DNA of 64,000 nt, from assembly GCA_963768975.1 (NCBI GenBank), contig CAVYKB010000003.1:1-64000 (forward strand), read 5' to 3'. Source of the DNA: CADCTB01 sp963768975 (GTDB lineage Bacteria; Actinomycetota; Acidimicrobiia; Acidimicrobiales; AC-14). The notes beneath the pieces were generated by a model. The model was not told the DNA's origin. It made no database searches and saw only the letters and a program-made list of their open reading frames with translations. Of this stretch, positions 33,431 to 41,509 are shown piece after piece (the first letter of the stretch is position 1; each line of letters begins with the position of its first letter). Position numbers and translations under genes: made by a program.

Positions 33431-33503
33431 GGTCGGGTAGCTCAGTTGGTAGAGCGCGCGCCTGAAAAGCGCGAGGTCACCGGATCGACACCGGTCCCGA
33501 CCA
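33431..33503 (+). tRNA. tRNA-Phe (anticodon GAA)
   Basis: Acceptor GGTCGGG with CCCGACC, D-arm GCTCAGTTGGTAGAGC, anticodon loop CTGAAAA in a CGCGC/GCGCG stem, T-stem ACCGG/CCGGT. The T-loop reads ATCGACA, so the nearly invariant T54 is A. Discriminator A. CCA not encoded. The next CDS starts two bases after its end. Confidence 0.9.
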
Positions 33504-33504
33504 C

Positions 33505-33858
33505 GTGCTCAATTTTCGCCGTCTCCTCCCTGCGGGTCTCCTGGGCCTCGCCCTCGTCGCGTCAGGCTGTGGCGGCCACCCCGACACCGAACGCCAGATC
33601 TCCGTGGCCACGGGGGCCGGCGGCGGCGCCATCTACGAGCCGGTCACGATCACGGTCAACAAGGACGACAACGTGACGCTGGCCGTGGGCAACCCCACGA
33701 CGAGGGTGCACGGCTTCAGCATCGAGGGCTACGGCATCCAGGACGAGGTCCCTCCGGGCGGGTACGAGAAGAAGTTCCAGGCCCGCCACCCCGGCACATT
33801 CAAGATCTACTGCCAGCTCCACGAGACCCACCAGGTGGCGACGCTCGTCGTCCAGTAG
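33505..33858 (+). CDS. Cupredoxin-like lipoprotein 2
   Basis: 117 residues. GTG 33505, signal LLPAGLLGLALVASGCGG with lipobox Cys near 22, then a cupredoxin domain: His in TTRVHGFSIEGYGI, and FKIYCQLHETHQVATLVVQ with Cys and His. The CxxxH/H loop resembles the copper-binding ends of cytochrome-oxidase-type or nitrosocyanin-like cupredoxins; Met is replaced by His or Gln. There is no room for its own ribosome binding site after tRNA-Phe, so it is either leaderless or uses the processed tRNA transcript. Confidence 0.82.
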   Translation: MLNFRRLLPAGLLGLALVASGCGGHPDTERQISVATGAGGGAIYEPVTITVNKDDNVTLAVGNPTTRVHGFSIEGYGIQDEVPPGGYEKKFQARHPGTFKIYCQLHETHQVATLVVQ

Positions 33859-33877
33859 GGCCGGTAGCCTGCCGACG

Positions 33878-34954
33878 GTGGACGTCTTCGACCGAATCGG
33901 CGGCGACGACTACGAGCAGGTCGTGTTCTGCCACGACCGGGGGTCGGGGCTGCGAGCCATCGTGGCCGTCCATTCCACGCGCCTCGGGCCAGCGCTGGGC
34001 GGCACCCGCTTCTACCCGTACGCCTCGGAGGCCGACGGCTTGGAGGACGTCCTCCGCCTGGCCAAGGGCATGACCTACAAGGCCGCCGCCGCCGGCCTCG
34101 ACCTCGGCGGCGGCAAGGCCGTGATCTTCGGCGACCCCACGAGGGACAAGACCGAGGCGCTGCTGCGGGCCTATGCCCGCCACGTCGACAACCTCGGCGG
34201 CCGGTACCTCACCGCCGAAGACGTCGGCACGACCCAGGACGACATGGACGTCGTGCGCAAGGAGACCCGCTTCGTGACCGGTGTCAGCCGGGAGCTGGGC
34301 GGCTCCGGCGACCCCTCTGCGGCCACCGGCTACGGCGTGCTGTGGGCGATGAAGGCGGTGGCCCAGCGTGTCTGGGGCGACACGTCGCTGCTCGGCCGCC
34401 ACGTCGCCGTGGCCGGCGCCGGCAAGGTGGGCCGGGCCCTGCTGGGCCACCTCGCCGAGGAGGGGGCCCGGCTGACGGTGGCCGACGTCGACGCTGGCGC
34501 CGTCGAGTGGGCGGTGGGCCGGTTCGGCGCCGAGGTGGTGGCCGTCGAGAAGGTTCATGCCGTCGACTGCGACATCTACGCTCCGTGTGCCATGGGCGGA
34601 GTTCTCAGCGCAAGCACGATTCCCGAACTACGGTGCGCGGCGGTGGTGGGATCGGCTAACAACCAGCTGGCGGACGCGGCCTCGGCCGGCCTGCTGGCCC
34701 GGGCCGGGGTGCTCTATACGCCCGACTTCGTGGCCAACGCCGGCGGCCTGATCAACATCGCCGAGGAGCTGGCGCCCGGCGGCTACCACCCGGATCTGGC
34801 GCTGGCCGCCGTCCGGCGCATCTTCGACACCGTCACCTCGGTCCTGCATGCGGCCGAGGTCGACGGGGTGACGACCGCGGAGGCCGCCGAACGGCGGGCA
34901 GAGCGCCGCATCGCCGCCCTGTCGGCCGTCCACCAGATCCGCCCGCCGGCGTAG
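33878..34954 (+). CDS. Leucine/valine-type amino-acid dehydrogenase (Glu/Leu/Phe/Val DH family)
   Basis: 358 residues. Oxidative deamination of a branched-chain amino acid with NAD. LGGTRFYPYASEADGLEDVL, the catalytic Lys region MTYKAAAAGLDLGGGKAVIF, TAEDVGTTQDDMDVV, Rossmann HVAVAGAGKVGRALLGHL and NNQLAD. GTG 33878 (VDVFDRIGGDDYEQVVF). Followed after 8 bases by the 2-oxoacid dehydrogenase E1, which would use its 2-oxo product. Confidence 0.9.
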   Translation: MDVFDRIGGDDYEQVVFCHDRGSGLRAIVAVHSTRLGPALGGTRFYPYASEADGLEDVLRLAKGMTYKAAAAGLDLGGGKAVIFGDPTRDKTEALLRAYARHVDNLGGRYLTAEDVGTTQDDMDVVRKETRFVTGVSRELGGSGDPSAATGYGVLWAMKAVAQRVWGDTSLLGRHVAVAGAGKVGRALLGHLAEEGARLTVADVDAGAVEWAVGRFGAEVVAVEKVHAVDCDIYAPCAMGGVLSASTIPELRCAAVVGSANNQLADAASAGLLARAGVLYTPDFVANAGGLINIAEELAPGGYHPDLALAAVRRIFDTVTSVLHAAEVDGVTTAEAAERRAERRIAALSAVHQIRPPA

Positions 34955-34962
34955 GTCGCCCC

Positions 34963-37017
34963 ATGGCCAAAGTGATCCACGAGCGGGCCAAGGCCCGGGC
35001 GGTCCCTCCGGCCCGTCACGTCCAGCTGGGGCTGTCGGCGGACGATGTGGTGGGGATGTTCCGCACGGCGCTGCTGGCCCGGTACGTCGACCAGAAGGCA
35101 TGGAACCTGACGCGCACGGGCAAGGCCCGGTTCTACATCCCGGCCGAGGGCCAGGAAGCGGCCCAGATCGGCTCGGCGTGGGCGCTCAAGGCGGGCCACG
35201 ACCTGGCCCTGCCGTACTACCGCGATGTCGGCGTGGTCCTCACCCTGGGCATGACGCCCTATGAGATCCTCCTCGCCGTCCTGGCCAAGGGCGACGACCC
35301 CAACTCCGGCGGCCGCCAGATGCCCAACCACTGGGGGTCGAGCCGGCTCGGCATCATCACCGGCTCCTCGCCCATCGGCACCCAGTTCCCCCATGCCGCC
35401 GGCCTGGCCCTAGCGTCGACCCTCCGGGGCGACGACAAGGTGACGGTGACGTGGTTCGGCGAGGCGGCGTCGTCCAAGGGTGACTTCCACGAGGCGCTGA
35501 ACTTCGCCGGCATCCACCGGCTGCCAGCGGTCTTCGTGTGCGAGAACAACGGCTACGCCATCTCCGTGGGGATGCGCAAGCAGTCAGCGGTGCCCGACGT
35601 GGCCGACCGGGCCGCGTCCTACGGGATGGACGGCGTGGTCGTCGACGGAAACGACGTCCTCGACGTCTATGCCGCGACCCAGGCTGCCGTGGCCCGGGCC
35701 CGGGCGGGCAAGGGCCCCACGCTGGTCGAGGCGAAGACCTACCGCCTGATGCCGCACACCACCGACGACGAGGACCGCGTCTACCGGTCCCGCGAGGAGG
35801 TCAAGGCGGCCCGGGCGCGCGATCCCCTGCCCCGGCTGGAGCGTTACGTGCTGGAGCAGGGCCTCTTGTCGCGGGAGCAGGTTGCCCGGCTGGAGCAGAC
35901 CGCCCTGGAAGAGGTGGCCGAGGCGGCCCGCCAGGCGGAGGCCGCTGCCCCGCCGGAGCCGGCGACCGCATCCCACCACGTGTACGCCAGGCCTCGGCCT
36001 GAGCGGCCCGCGGCCGTGACACCCCCGGCCGGCGGCGTCGAGAGGAACGTCCTTGACACCGTCCGCCAGACGCTCCACGACCTCATGGGCGAGGACGAGC
36101 GGGTCGTTGTCCTGGGCGAGGACGTCGGCGTGCTCGGCGGGGTCTTCCGGGCGACGCGCGGCCTCCAGGACACCTACGGCGACAGCCGGGTGATCGACAC
36201 CCCGCTGGCCGAGTCGTCGATCGTCGGCATCGGGGTGGGGCTGGCCCTCGCCGGCATGCGGCCGGTGGCCGAGATCCAGTTCGCCGACTTCATGCACTCG
36301 ACGTTCGACCAGATGGTGAGCGAGGCGGCGAAGATCCGCTACCGCTCGAACGGCGACTTCAGCGTGCCGCTCGTGGTGCGCACGCCGTGGGGCGGCGGCG
36401 GCCACCGCGGGCCCTACCACTCGCAGGCCATCGAGGCCTTCTACGCCCACGTCGCCGGGCTCAAGGTGGTGGCGCCGTCCACGCCTGCCGACATCGCCGG
36501 GCTCCTGCGCAGCGCCGTCGAGGACCCCGATCCCGTGCTGTTCCTGGAGCACAAGAAGACCTACCGGAAGATCAGCGGCCTGGTCCCCGACGGTCAGTGG
36601 CGGGTCCCCATCGGCATGGCAGACGTGGCCCGCCCCGGCGACGACATGACCCTCGTCACCTACGGCCTGCACCGGCACCTTTCCCTGGAGGCGGCAGAGA
36701 TGCTGGCCGAGGAGGACTACTCGGTGGAGGTCATCGACCTCCGTACCATCTCGCCGCTGGACACCTGCACGGTCCTGGCCTCGGCGGTGCGGACCGGGCG
36801 GGTGCTGATCGTCCACGAGGACAACATCAGCTTCGGGGTGGGGGCCGAGGTGGCGGCCACGGTGTCCCAGGAGGCGTTCTACGACCTCGACGCCCCTGTC
36901 CGCCGCCTGGCCATGCCCGACGTGCCGGCCATGCCCTTCGAGATCGGTCTCGAGCGGGCGCTGTCGATCTCGGCCGCCGACATCGCCGGCGCCGCCCGCT
37001 CCCTGCTGGAGGAGTAG
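34963..37017 (+). CDS. Fused alpha-beta E1 of branched-chain 2-oxoacid dehydrogenase
   Basis: 684 residues. The alpha half (about 1-340) has RFYIPAEGQEAAQIGSAWAL, the ThDP-binding region FGEAASSKGDFHEALNFAG to CENNGYAIS, and TYRLMPHTTDDEDRVYR. After an Ala/Pro linker (about 320-350) comes the beta half: VVVLGEDVGVLGGVFRAT, DTPLAESSIVGIGVGLALAG, EIQFADFMHSTFDQMVSEAA and VHEDNISFGVGAEVAATVSQ. The usual GDGxxSEGDFHE is GEAASSKGDFHE. ATG 34963. Oxidative decarboxylation of 2-oxoacids from Leu, Ile and Val; E2 and E3 are not in the window. Confidence 0.9.
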   Translation: MAKVIHERAKARAVPPARHVQLGLSADDVVGMFRTALLARYVDQKAWNLTRTGKARFYIPAEGQEAAQIGSAWALKAGHDLALPYYRDVGVVLTLGMTPYEILLAVLAKGDDPNSGGRQMPNHWGSSRLGIITGSSPIGTQFPHAAGLALASTLRGDDKVTVTWFGEAASSKGDFHEALNFAGIHRLPAVFVCENNGYAISVGMRKQSAVPDVADRAASYGMDGVVVDGNDVLDVYAATQAAVARARAGKGPTLVEAKTYRLMPHTTDDEDRVYRSREEVKAARARDPLPRLERYVLEQGLLSREQVARLEQTALEEVAEAARQAEAAAPPEPATASHHVYARPRPERPAAVTPPAGGVERNVLDTVRQTLHDLMGEDERVVVLGEDVGVLGGVFRATRGLQDTYGDSRVIDTPLAESSIVGIGVGLALAGMRPVAEIQFADFMHSTFDQMVSEAAKIRYRSNGDFSVPLVVRTPWGGGGHRGPYHSQAIEAFYAHVAGLKVVAPSTPADIAGLLRSAVEDPDPVLFLEHKKTYRKISGLVPDGQWRVPIGMADVARPGDDMTLVTYGLHRHLSLEAAEMLAEEDYSVEVIDLRTISPLDTCTVLASAVRTGRVLIVHEDNISFGVGAEVAATVSQEAFYDLDAPVRRLAMPDVPAMPFEIGLERALSISAADIAGAARSLLEE

Positions 37018-37054
37018 CCCGCCCTCCGGTGCGGCGGCAGTGCGATGATGCGGG

Positions 37055-38431
37055 ATGGCCGCCTGCACGCAGCATGGAAACGAGACCAACCTGAGTTGTC
37101 GCACCTGCGGCACGCCCGTCTGCGCCGACTGCGTGGTGCGCACGGCGATGGGCGTCTCGTGTACGGAACATTCCGGGAGCGTCAAGAAGGAGGTGGCCAC
37201 CGCCCTGGCCCCCAGGGCCGAGGCCGCGCCGGGCGGCCGCCGGCTGCTCGTGGGTGGGGTGGTGCTCGCGGTGCTGATCGCCGGCGTCGTCTTCCTGCGT
37301 CCGGGCGGTGGGGGCGACGGGGCAGGGGAGGGCGCCGTGGCGGGGGCGTGGACCCCGCTCCCGTCGGCCGGCCTGTCGGCCCGGACGGGCATGGCGTTCG
37401 TGTCGACGGGCCGGGGGATGATCGTCTGGGGCGGCAGCCCCGCCGGCGGCCCGGCGGCGGACGGGGCCATGCTCGAGATGCCGGCCAACACGTGGAGGCC
37501 GCTGCCGCCGGCGCCCCTGGCCGGCCGGACCAACCACTCGGCGGTGTGGACCGGGTCCAAGATGATCGTCTTCGGCGGCATGGCCCGGGGCGCCGGCTGC
37601 CAGCCGCAGTGCTCACTCAACGACGGGGCGTCGTACGACCCCGCCACGGACAAGTGGGCGCCGATCGCACCGGCGCCCGTCTCCGGTCGTAGCGGGCACA
37701 CCGCAGTGTGGGTGCAGGACCGCATGGTCGTGTGGGGCGGAGCGGTCGAGGGCGGCAAGCCGTCCGCCGACGGCGCGTCGTACGACCCGGCGGCCGACGC
37801 ATGGAAGGCGTTGCCGGCCGCGCCGCTCGAGGCGCGCGTCGCCCACCGCACCGTGGCCACGGCCCACCGCATGCTGGTGTGGGGCGGCTCGTCGGGCGAG
37901 GGCCAGACCGGGAAGTACTTCGCCGACGGCGCCATATACAGCCCGGCCGACAACGCATGGACACCAATGGCCGCGCTCCCGGAGACTCGCGAGGGCGGCG
38001 GGCGCGACACCTTTAGCAGCGTCTGGACCGGGGAGAAGATGCTGGTGTGGGGTGGCTTCAGCCGCAACGAGCGGTGCAATCCCTGCAGCCACGAGGACGG
38101 CGCCATCTACGACCTGGCCAAGAACAGCTGGACGCTGATGTCGCCCACCAGCCTCAGCGGCCGGGGCGCGCACCGGGCGGTGTGGACCGGCCGGGAGATG
38201 CTGGTGTGGGGCGGGTTCAACACCACCGAGCTGAACGACGGCGCCACCTACAACCCCGAGTCCGACACTTGGGCCACGTTGCCCACCAGCCCGCTCCTGC
38301 CCCGCCAGGGCCAGGCCATGGTATGGACGGGCGACCAGGCCGTGATCTGGGGCGGCCACGGCCCACACGGCGAGGGCTCCGGCGCCCAGGCCAACCACGA
38401 CGACGGCGCCCTCCTGCGGCTTCGTTCGTAG
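37055..38431 (+). CDS. B-box-like zinc finger, membrane helix and Kelch-type propeller
   Basis: 458 residues. Residues 4-38: Cys/His set CTQHGNETNLSCRTCGTPVC then ADC and CTEH, a B-box-type zinc finger facing the cytoplasm. One helix (LLVGGVVLAVLIAGVVFL, about 64-81), then a repeated extracytoplasmic domain with at least six blades showing HSAVWTGSKMIVFGG-like strands and (D)GASYDPATDKWAPI-like turns. Kelch-like beta-propeller. Followed with no gap by a paralogue. Function unknown, probably binds a wall or secreted partner. Confidence 0.85.
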   Translation: MAACTQHGNETNLSCRTCGTPVCADCVVRTAMGVSCTEHSGSVKKEVATALAPRAEAAPGGRRLLVGGVVLAVLIAGVVFLRPGGGGDGAGEGAVAGAWTPLPSAGLSARTGMAFVSTGRGMIVWGGSPAGGPAADGAMLEMPANTWRPLPPAPLAGRTNHSAVWTGSKMIVFGGMARGAGCQPQCSLNDGASYDPATDKWAPIAPAPVSGRSGHTAVWVQDRMVVWGGAVEGGKPSADGASYDPAADAWKALPAAPLEARVAHRTVATAHRMLVWGGSSGEGQTGKYFADGAIYSPADNAWTPMAALPETREGGGRDTFSSVWTGEKMLVWGGFSRNERCNPCSHEDGAIYDLAKNSWTLMSPTSLSGRGAHRAVWTGREMLVWGGFNTTELNDGATYNPESDTWATLPTSPLLPRQGQAMVWTGDQAVIWGGHGPHGEGSGAQANHDDGALLRLRS

Positions 38432-39601
38432 GTGCGGCGGCTGGTCTGGGGGCTGATCACTGTCGTCGTCGCAGTGGCGGCGGTTCTCGGCGCGGTCACG
38501 TTCTGGGGGACGGCGGAGGTCGACCGGGACGCACCGGCCGCCGGCGCCTGGAAGGCGCTGCCCGACGCCGGCATCCCTGCCCGCAGCGAGCCGGCGGTCG
38601 TGTGGACCCGCAAGGCCATGATCGTATGGGGCGGCGCCGGCGCTGGCGGCGTGCTCGGCGACGGCGCATCCTACGACCTGGCCACCGACCGGTGGACCCC
38701 GCTGCCGCCGGCGCCCATCACGCCCCGCCGGGGCCACACGGCCGTCTGGACCGGCAACAAGATGCTGGTCTTCGGCGGCCAGGGCCCGCGGGGGGACTGC
38801 GAAGGGCTGTGCCCGCTGGGCGACGGGGCCGCCTATGACCCGGACTCCAACACCTGGACGCCGCTCGCCGCTCCGCCAATCGGCGCCCGTCACAGTCACG
38901 GCGCAGTGTTCCTCCGGACCCGCATGGTGATTTGGGGCGGCGCCGGCGACGGCGGGGCCGCCCTGGGCGACGGCGCCTCCTACGACCCCGTGACCGATAC
39001 CTGGGCGGCGTTGCCCGTTCCCCCGTTGGCTCCCAGGCTCGGCCACCGCGCCGTGGCCACGACCGACCGGATGCTGGTGTGGGGCGGGTCGTCAGAGGCG
39101 AGCGAGGGTGGTCGCTACTTCGCCGACGGCGCGATCTACGACCCGGTCACGAACGAGTGGCAGGCGATGGCGCCGGCGTCGCTGGCCCCCCGGGACAACG
39201 CCGCCGGCGTGTGGACCGGCGAGCAACTGGTGCTCTGGGGCGGCTACGGGCGCAGCGACGAGTGCACGCCGTGCTTCCACGGCACCGGCGCGGCCTACGA
39301 CCCCGCTGCGGACGCATGGACTCCGCTGGCGCCGGCGCCGCTCAGCGGCAGGGGCACCCACCGGGCGGTGTGGACGAGCCGGGAGATGCTGGTCTGGGGC
39401 GGGTTCGACTCCGCCGTCCAAGCCGACGGCGCCCTCTACAACCCCGACGACGGGACGTGGACCCGCATGGCCCCTGGCCCCCTCGCCGGCCGCCAGCACC
39501 ACGCCATGGTGTGGACCGGCAGCCAGCTCCTGGTCTGGGGCGGCGCCGGCGCCGGCGGCCCGCTGGCCGACGGCGCCGCCCTCACCCCTCGAGCGTTCTG
39601 A
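38432..39601 (+). CDS. Kelch-type propeller membrane protein, tandem paralogue
   Basis: 389 residues. GTG 38432 directly follows the stop of the previous gene. N-terminal helix LVWGLITVVVAVAAVLGAVT, then the same kind of propeller: RKAMIVWGGAGAGGVLGDGA, HTAVWTGNKMLVFGGQG, HRAVATTDRMLVWGGSS and GTHRAVWTSREMLVWGGFDS. No zinc finger. Corresponding blades resemble the first protein closely (for example both have a PC-containing insert, NPCSHEDG and TPCFHGTG), showing a gene duplication. Confidence 0.85.
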   Translation: MRRLVWGLITVVVAVAAVLGAVTFWGTAEVDRDAPAAGAWKALPDAGIPARSEPAVVWTRKAMIVWGGAGAGGVLGDGASYDLATDRWTPLPPAPITPRRGHTAVWTGNKMLVFGGQGPRGDCEGLCPLGDGAAYDPDSNTWTPLAAPPIGARHSHGAVFLRTRMVIWGGAGDGGAALGDGASYDPVTDTWAALPVPPLAPRLGHRAVATTDRMLVWGGSSEASEGGRYFADGAIYDPVTNEWQAMAPASLAPRDNAAGVWTGEQLVLWGGYGRSDECTPCFHGTGAAYDPAADAWTPLAPAPLSGRGTHRAVWTSREMLVWGGFDSAVQADGALYNPDDGTWTRMAPGPLAGRQHHAMVWTGSQLLVWGGAGAGGPLADGAALTPRAF

Positions 39602-39604
39602 CGC

Positions 39605-40015
39605 TCAGGGGTGGGTGCGCTCGACCAGCACCAGCCAGTTGCCGGAGACGTCGCGCATGACCGCCTCGACGCCGTATGGGCGCTCGGAGGGCTCCTGCAC
39701 GAACTCCACCCCTTTGGCCTCCAGCTCCTCGTAGGTCTTGCGGCAGTCGTCGGTGCGCAGGCCGAGGCCGCCCATCGAACCCTTGGCCAGCGCCCGCCGG
39801 ATGGCCTCGGCCATCTCCGGGTCGAGCGGCGGCCCGGGGATCATGAGGGTCACCTCCAGCTCGGGGTGATCGGGATGGCGGACGGTGACCCAGCGGAAGC
39901 CGTCGCCCATGCGGACGTCGGCGGATTCCTCGAAGCCCAGCACGTCGATGTAGAACCGCTTGGCCTCGTCGTGGTCGGTGCAGTACACGGTGACGAGTGA
40001 GACGTTGGTGATCAT
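39605..40015 (-). CDS. VOC-family protein
   Basis: 136 residues. LVTVYCTDHDEAKRFYIDVL, VTVRHPDHPELEVTLMIPGP, GLGLRTDDCRKTYEELEAKG and MRDVSGNWLVLVER. Glyoxalase/bleomycin-resistance-like; closest by eye to PhnB-unlike general VOC proteins with an EPS-x-RPYG motif (EPSERPYGVEAVM). The AraC-type regulator lies nine bases upstream on the same strand, so the two form a small operon. Confidence 0.88.
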   Translation of the reverse strand: MITNVSLVTVYCTDHDEAKRFYIDVLGFEESADVRMGDGFRWVTVRHPDHPELEVTLMIPGPPLDPEMAEAIRRALAKGSMGGLGLRTDDCRKTYEELEAKGVEFVQEPSERPYGVEAVMRDVSGNWLVLVERTHP

Positions 40016-40024
40016 GGAGTGAAC

Positions 40025-40465
40025 CTACGACGGGTCATCGGGCGCCGGCTTCTCCGCAATTGCGGACTTTCTGTCACTGAGGCCGTGCATGAACACGTAG
40101 CACCCGGGGATGTGGGGCACGCCGGCGCCGGCGAAGCGGGCCTGGTACTCCGACGGCGACACGCCGACCAGCTGGCGGAACCGGCTGCTGAAGGAACCCA
40201 GGCTGCTGTAGCCGATGAGCATGCACACCTCGGTGACCGTGAGATTTGTGGCTCGGAGGAGGTCCTGGGCCCGCTCGATGCGGCGCTCGGCCAGGTAGAG
40301 CGCCGGCGTCTTGCCGAAGGTGGCGGCGAAGCAGCGGAGGAAGTGGTACTTCGAGACGCCGGCTGTTGCGGCCAGGGCGTCCAGGTCGAGGGGATCGGCG
40401 TACCGGCGGTCGGCGAGGTCCCGTGCCCGGCGAAGGTGGACCAGCAGGTCCTCGGGGACCCGCAT
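40025..40465 (-). CDS. AraC-family transcriptional regulator
   Basis: 146 residues, short for the family: only the DNA-binding part. First HTH LDALAATAGVSKYHFLRCFA, second HTH VTEVCMLIGYSSLGSFSSRF, then the closing RQLVGVSPSEYQARF. The C-terminal extension (GVPHIPGCYVFMHGLSDRK) is Cys/His-containing and not part of the HTH. Probably co-transcribed with, and may regulate, the VOC gene. The purM stop lies just upstream. Confidence 0.9.
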   Translation of the reverse strand: MRVPEDLLVHLRRARDLADRRYADPLDLDALAATAGVSKYHFLRCFAATFGKTPALYLAERRIERAQDLLRATNLTVTEVCMLIGYSSLGSFSSRFRQLVGVSPSEYQARFAGAGVPHIPGCYVFMHGLSDRKSAIAEKPAPDDPS

Positions 40466-40466
40466 C

Positions 40467-41501
40467 TCAGCGCTTGAGGCGGACCTTTCCCTCGCCCTCG
40501 ACGACCTCGCCGATGTCCAGGGAGTCGTGGCCGGCGTCGCGCAGGAGGTCGTGGGCGCGGTAGACGTCGCGAGGTGCGACGACGGCGATCATGCCGATGC
40601 CTAGGTTGAACACCTTGGACATCTCCTCGCCTCCGATGTCGCCGGCGACTTGGATCTGGTTGAAGATCTCGGGGACCTCCCACTTGCTGGTCACCACGAT
40701 GGCGTCGCAGTTGTCAGGGAGGACGCGCGACAGGTTGCCCGGGATGCCCCCGCCGGTGATGTGGGCCAGCCCCTTGACCTCCACCGAGTGGCACAGCTTC
40801 ACCAACGCCGGCGCGTAGATCACTGACGGCTGGAGCAGCTCCTCGGCCAGGGAGTGGTGGGCCTTGGGCCACGCCGGCCCGTCGAGGGAGCGCCCGGCCA
40901 CGTCGAGCAGGACCCGGCGGGCCAGCGAGTAGCCGTTGCAGCGCAGCCCGGGCGAGGGGAGCCCGATCAGCCGGTCGCCCGGAGCGACGGTGGCGCCGGT
41001 GATGAGCCGGTCACGCTCGACCACGCCGACGGCGAAGCCGACCAGGTCGAAATGCCCGGGTTCGAGCATCCCCGGCAGCTCGGCCATCTCCCCGCCGATG
41101 AGGGCGCAGCCCGCCTCCCGGCAGCCAGACGCCACGCCGGCCACCAGCAGCTCCATCTGCTCGGGGTCCAGGCGGCCGGCGCTGATGCAGTCGAGGAAGA
41201 ACAGCGGCTCGGCGCCTTGGGCGGCGATGTCGTCGACCGACATGGCCACCAGGTCGATGCCGATGGTGTCGAACCGGTCGGCCAGGCGGGCGACGACCGC
41301 CTTGGTGCCGACCCCGTCGGTGCCGGCCACCAGTACGGGGTGGACATAACGGCTGGGGTCGAAGGCGAACAGGCCGCCGAACCCGCCGACGTCGCCGATG
41401 ACCTCGGGCCGGAACGTCGACCGTACCGCCGCCTTGATCCGCTCCACCGCCTCCTCGCCGGCCCCGATGTCGACGCCGGCGCCGGCGTAGGTCTCACCCA
41501 C
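40467..41501 (-). CDS. purM: Phosphoribosylformylglycinamidine cyclo-ligase (AIR synthetase)
   Basis: Step 5 of purine synthesis: FGAM + ATP to AIR. 344 residues. GTG 41501 has AAGGAG four bases upstream. Reads TYAGAGVDIGAGEEAVERIK, LVAGTDGVGTKAVVARLADR, GIDLVAMSVDDIAAQGAEPL, LIGGEMAELPGMLEPGHFDL and AHITGGGIPGNLSRVLPD, all PurM signatures. Starts eight bases after the purF stop; last gene of the pur run. Confidence 0.96.
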   Translation of the reverse strand: MGETYAGAGVDIGAGEEAVERIKAAVRSTFRPEVIGDVGGFGGLFAFDPSRYVHPVLVAGTDGVGTKAVVARLADRFDTIGIDLVAMSVDDIAAQGAEPLFFLDCISAGRLDPEQMELLVAGVASGCREAGCALIGGEMAELPGMLEPGHFDLVGFAVGVVERDRLITGATVAPGDRLIGLPSPGLRCNGYSLARRVLLDVAGRSLDGPAWPKAHHSLAEELLQPSVIYAPALVKLCHSVEVKGLAHITGGGIPGNLSRVLPDNCDAIVVTSKWEVPEIFNQIQVAGDIGGEEMSKVFNLGIGMIAVVAPRDVYRAHDLLRDAGHDSLDIGEVVEGEGKVRLKR

Positions 41502-41509
41502 TGTGCTCC

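Noticed and set aside
35584..38106. An 840-residue open frame on the minus strand
   Set aside because: Antisense to the E1 and Kelch genes, which have clear motifs in the sense direction.
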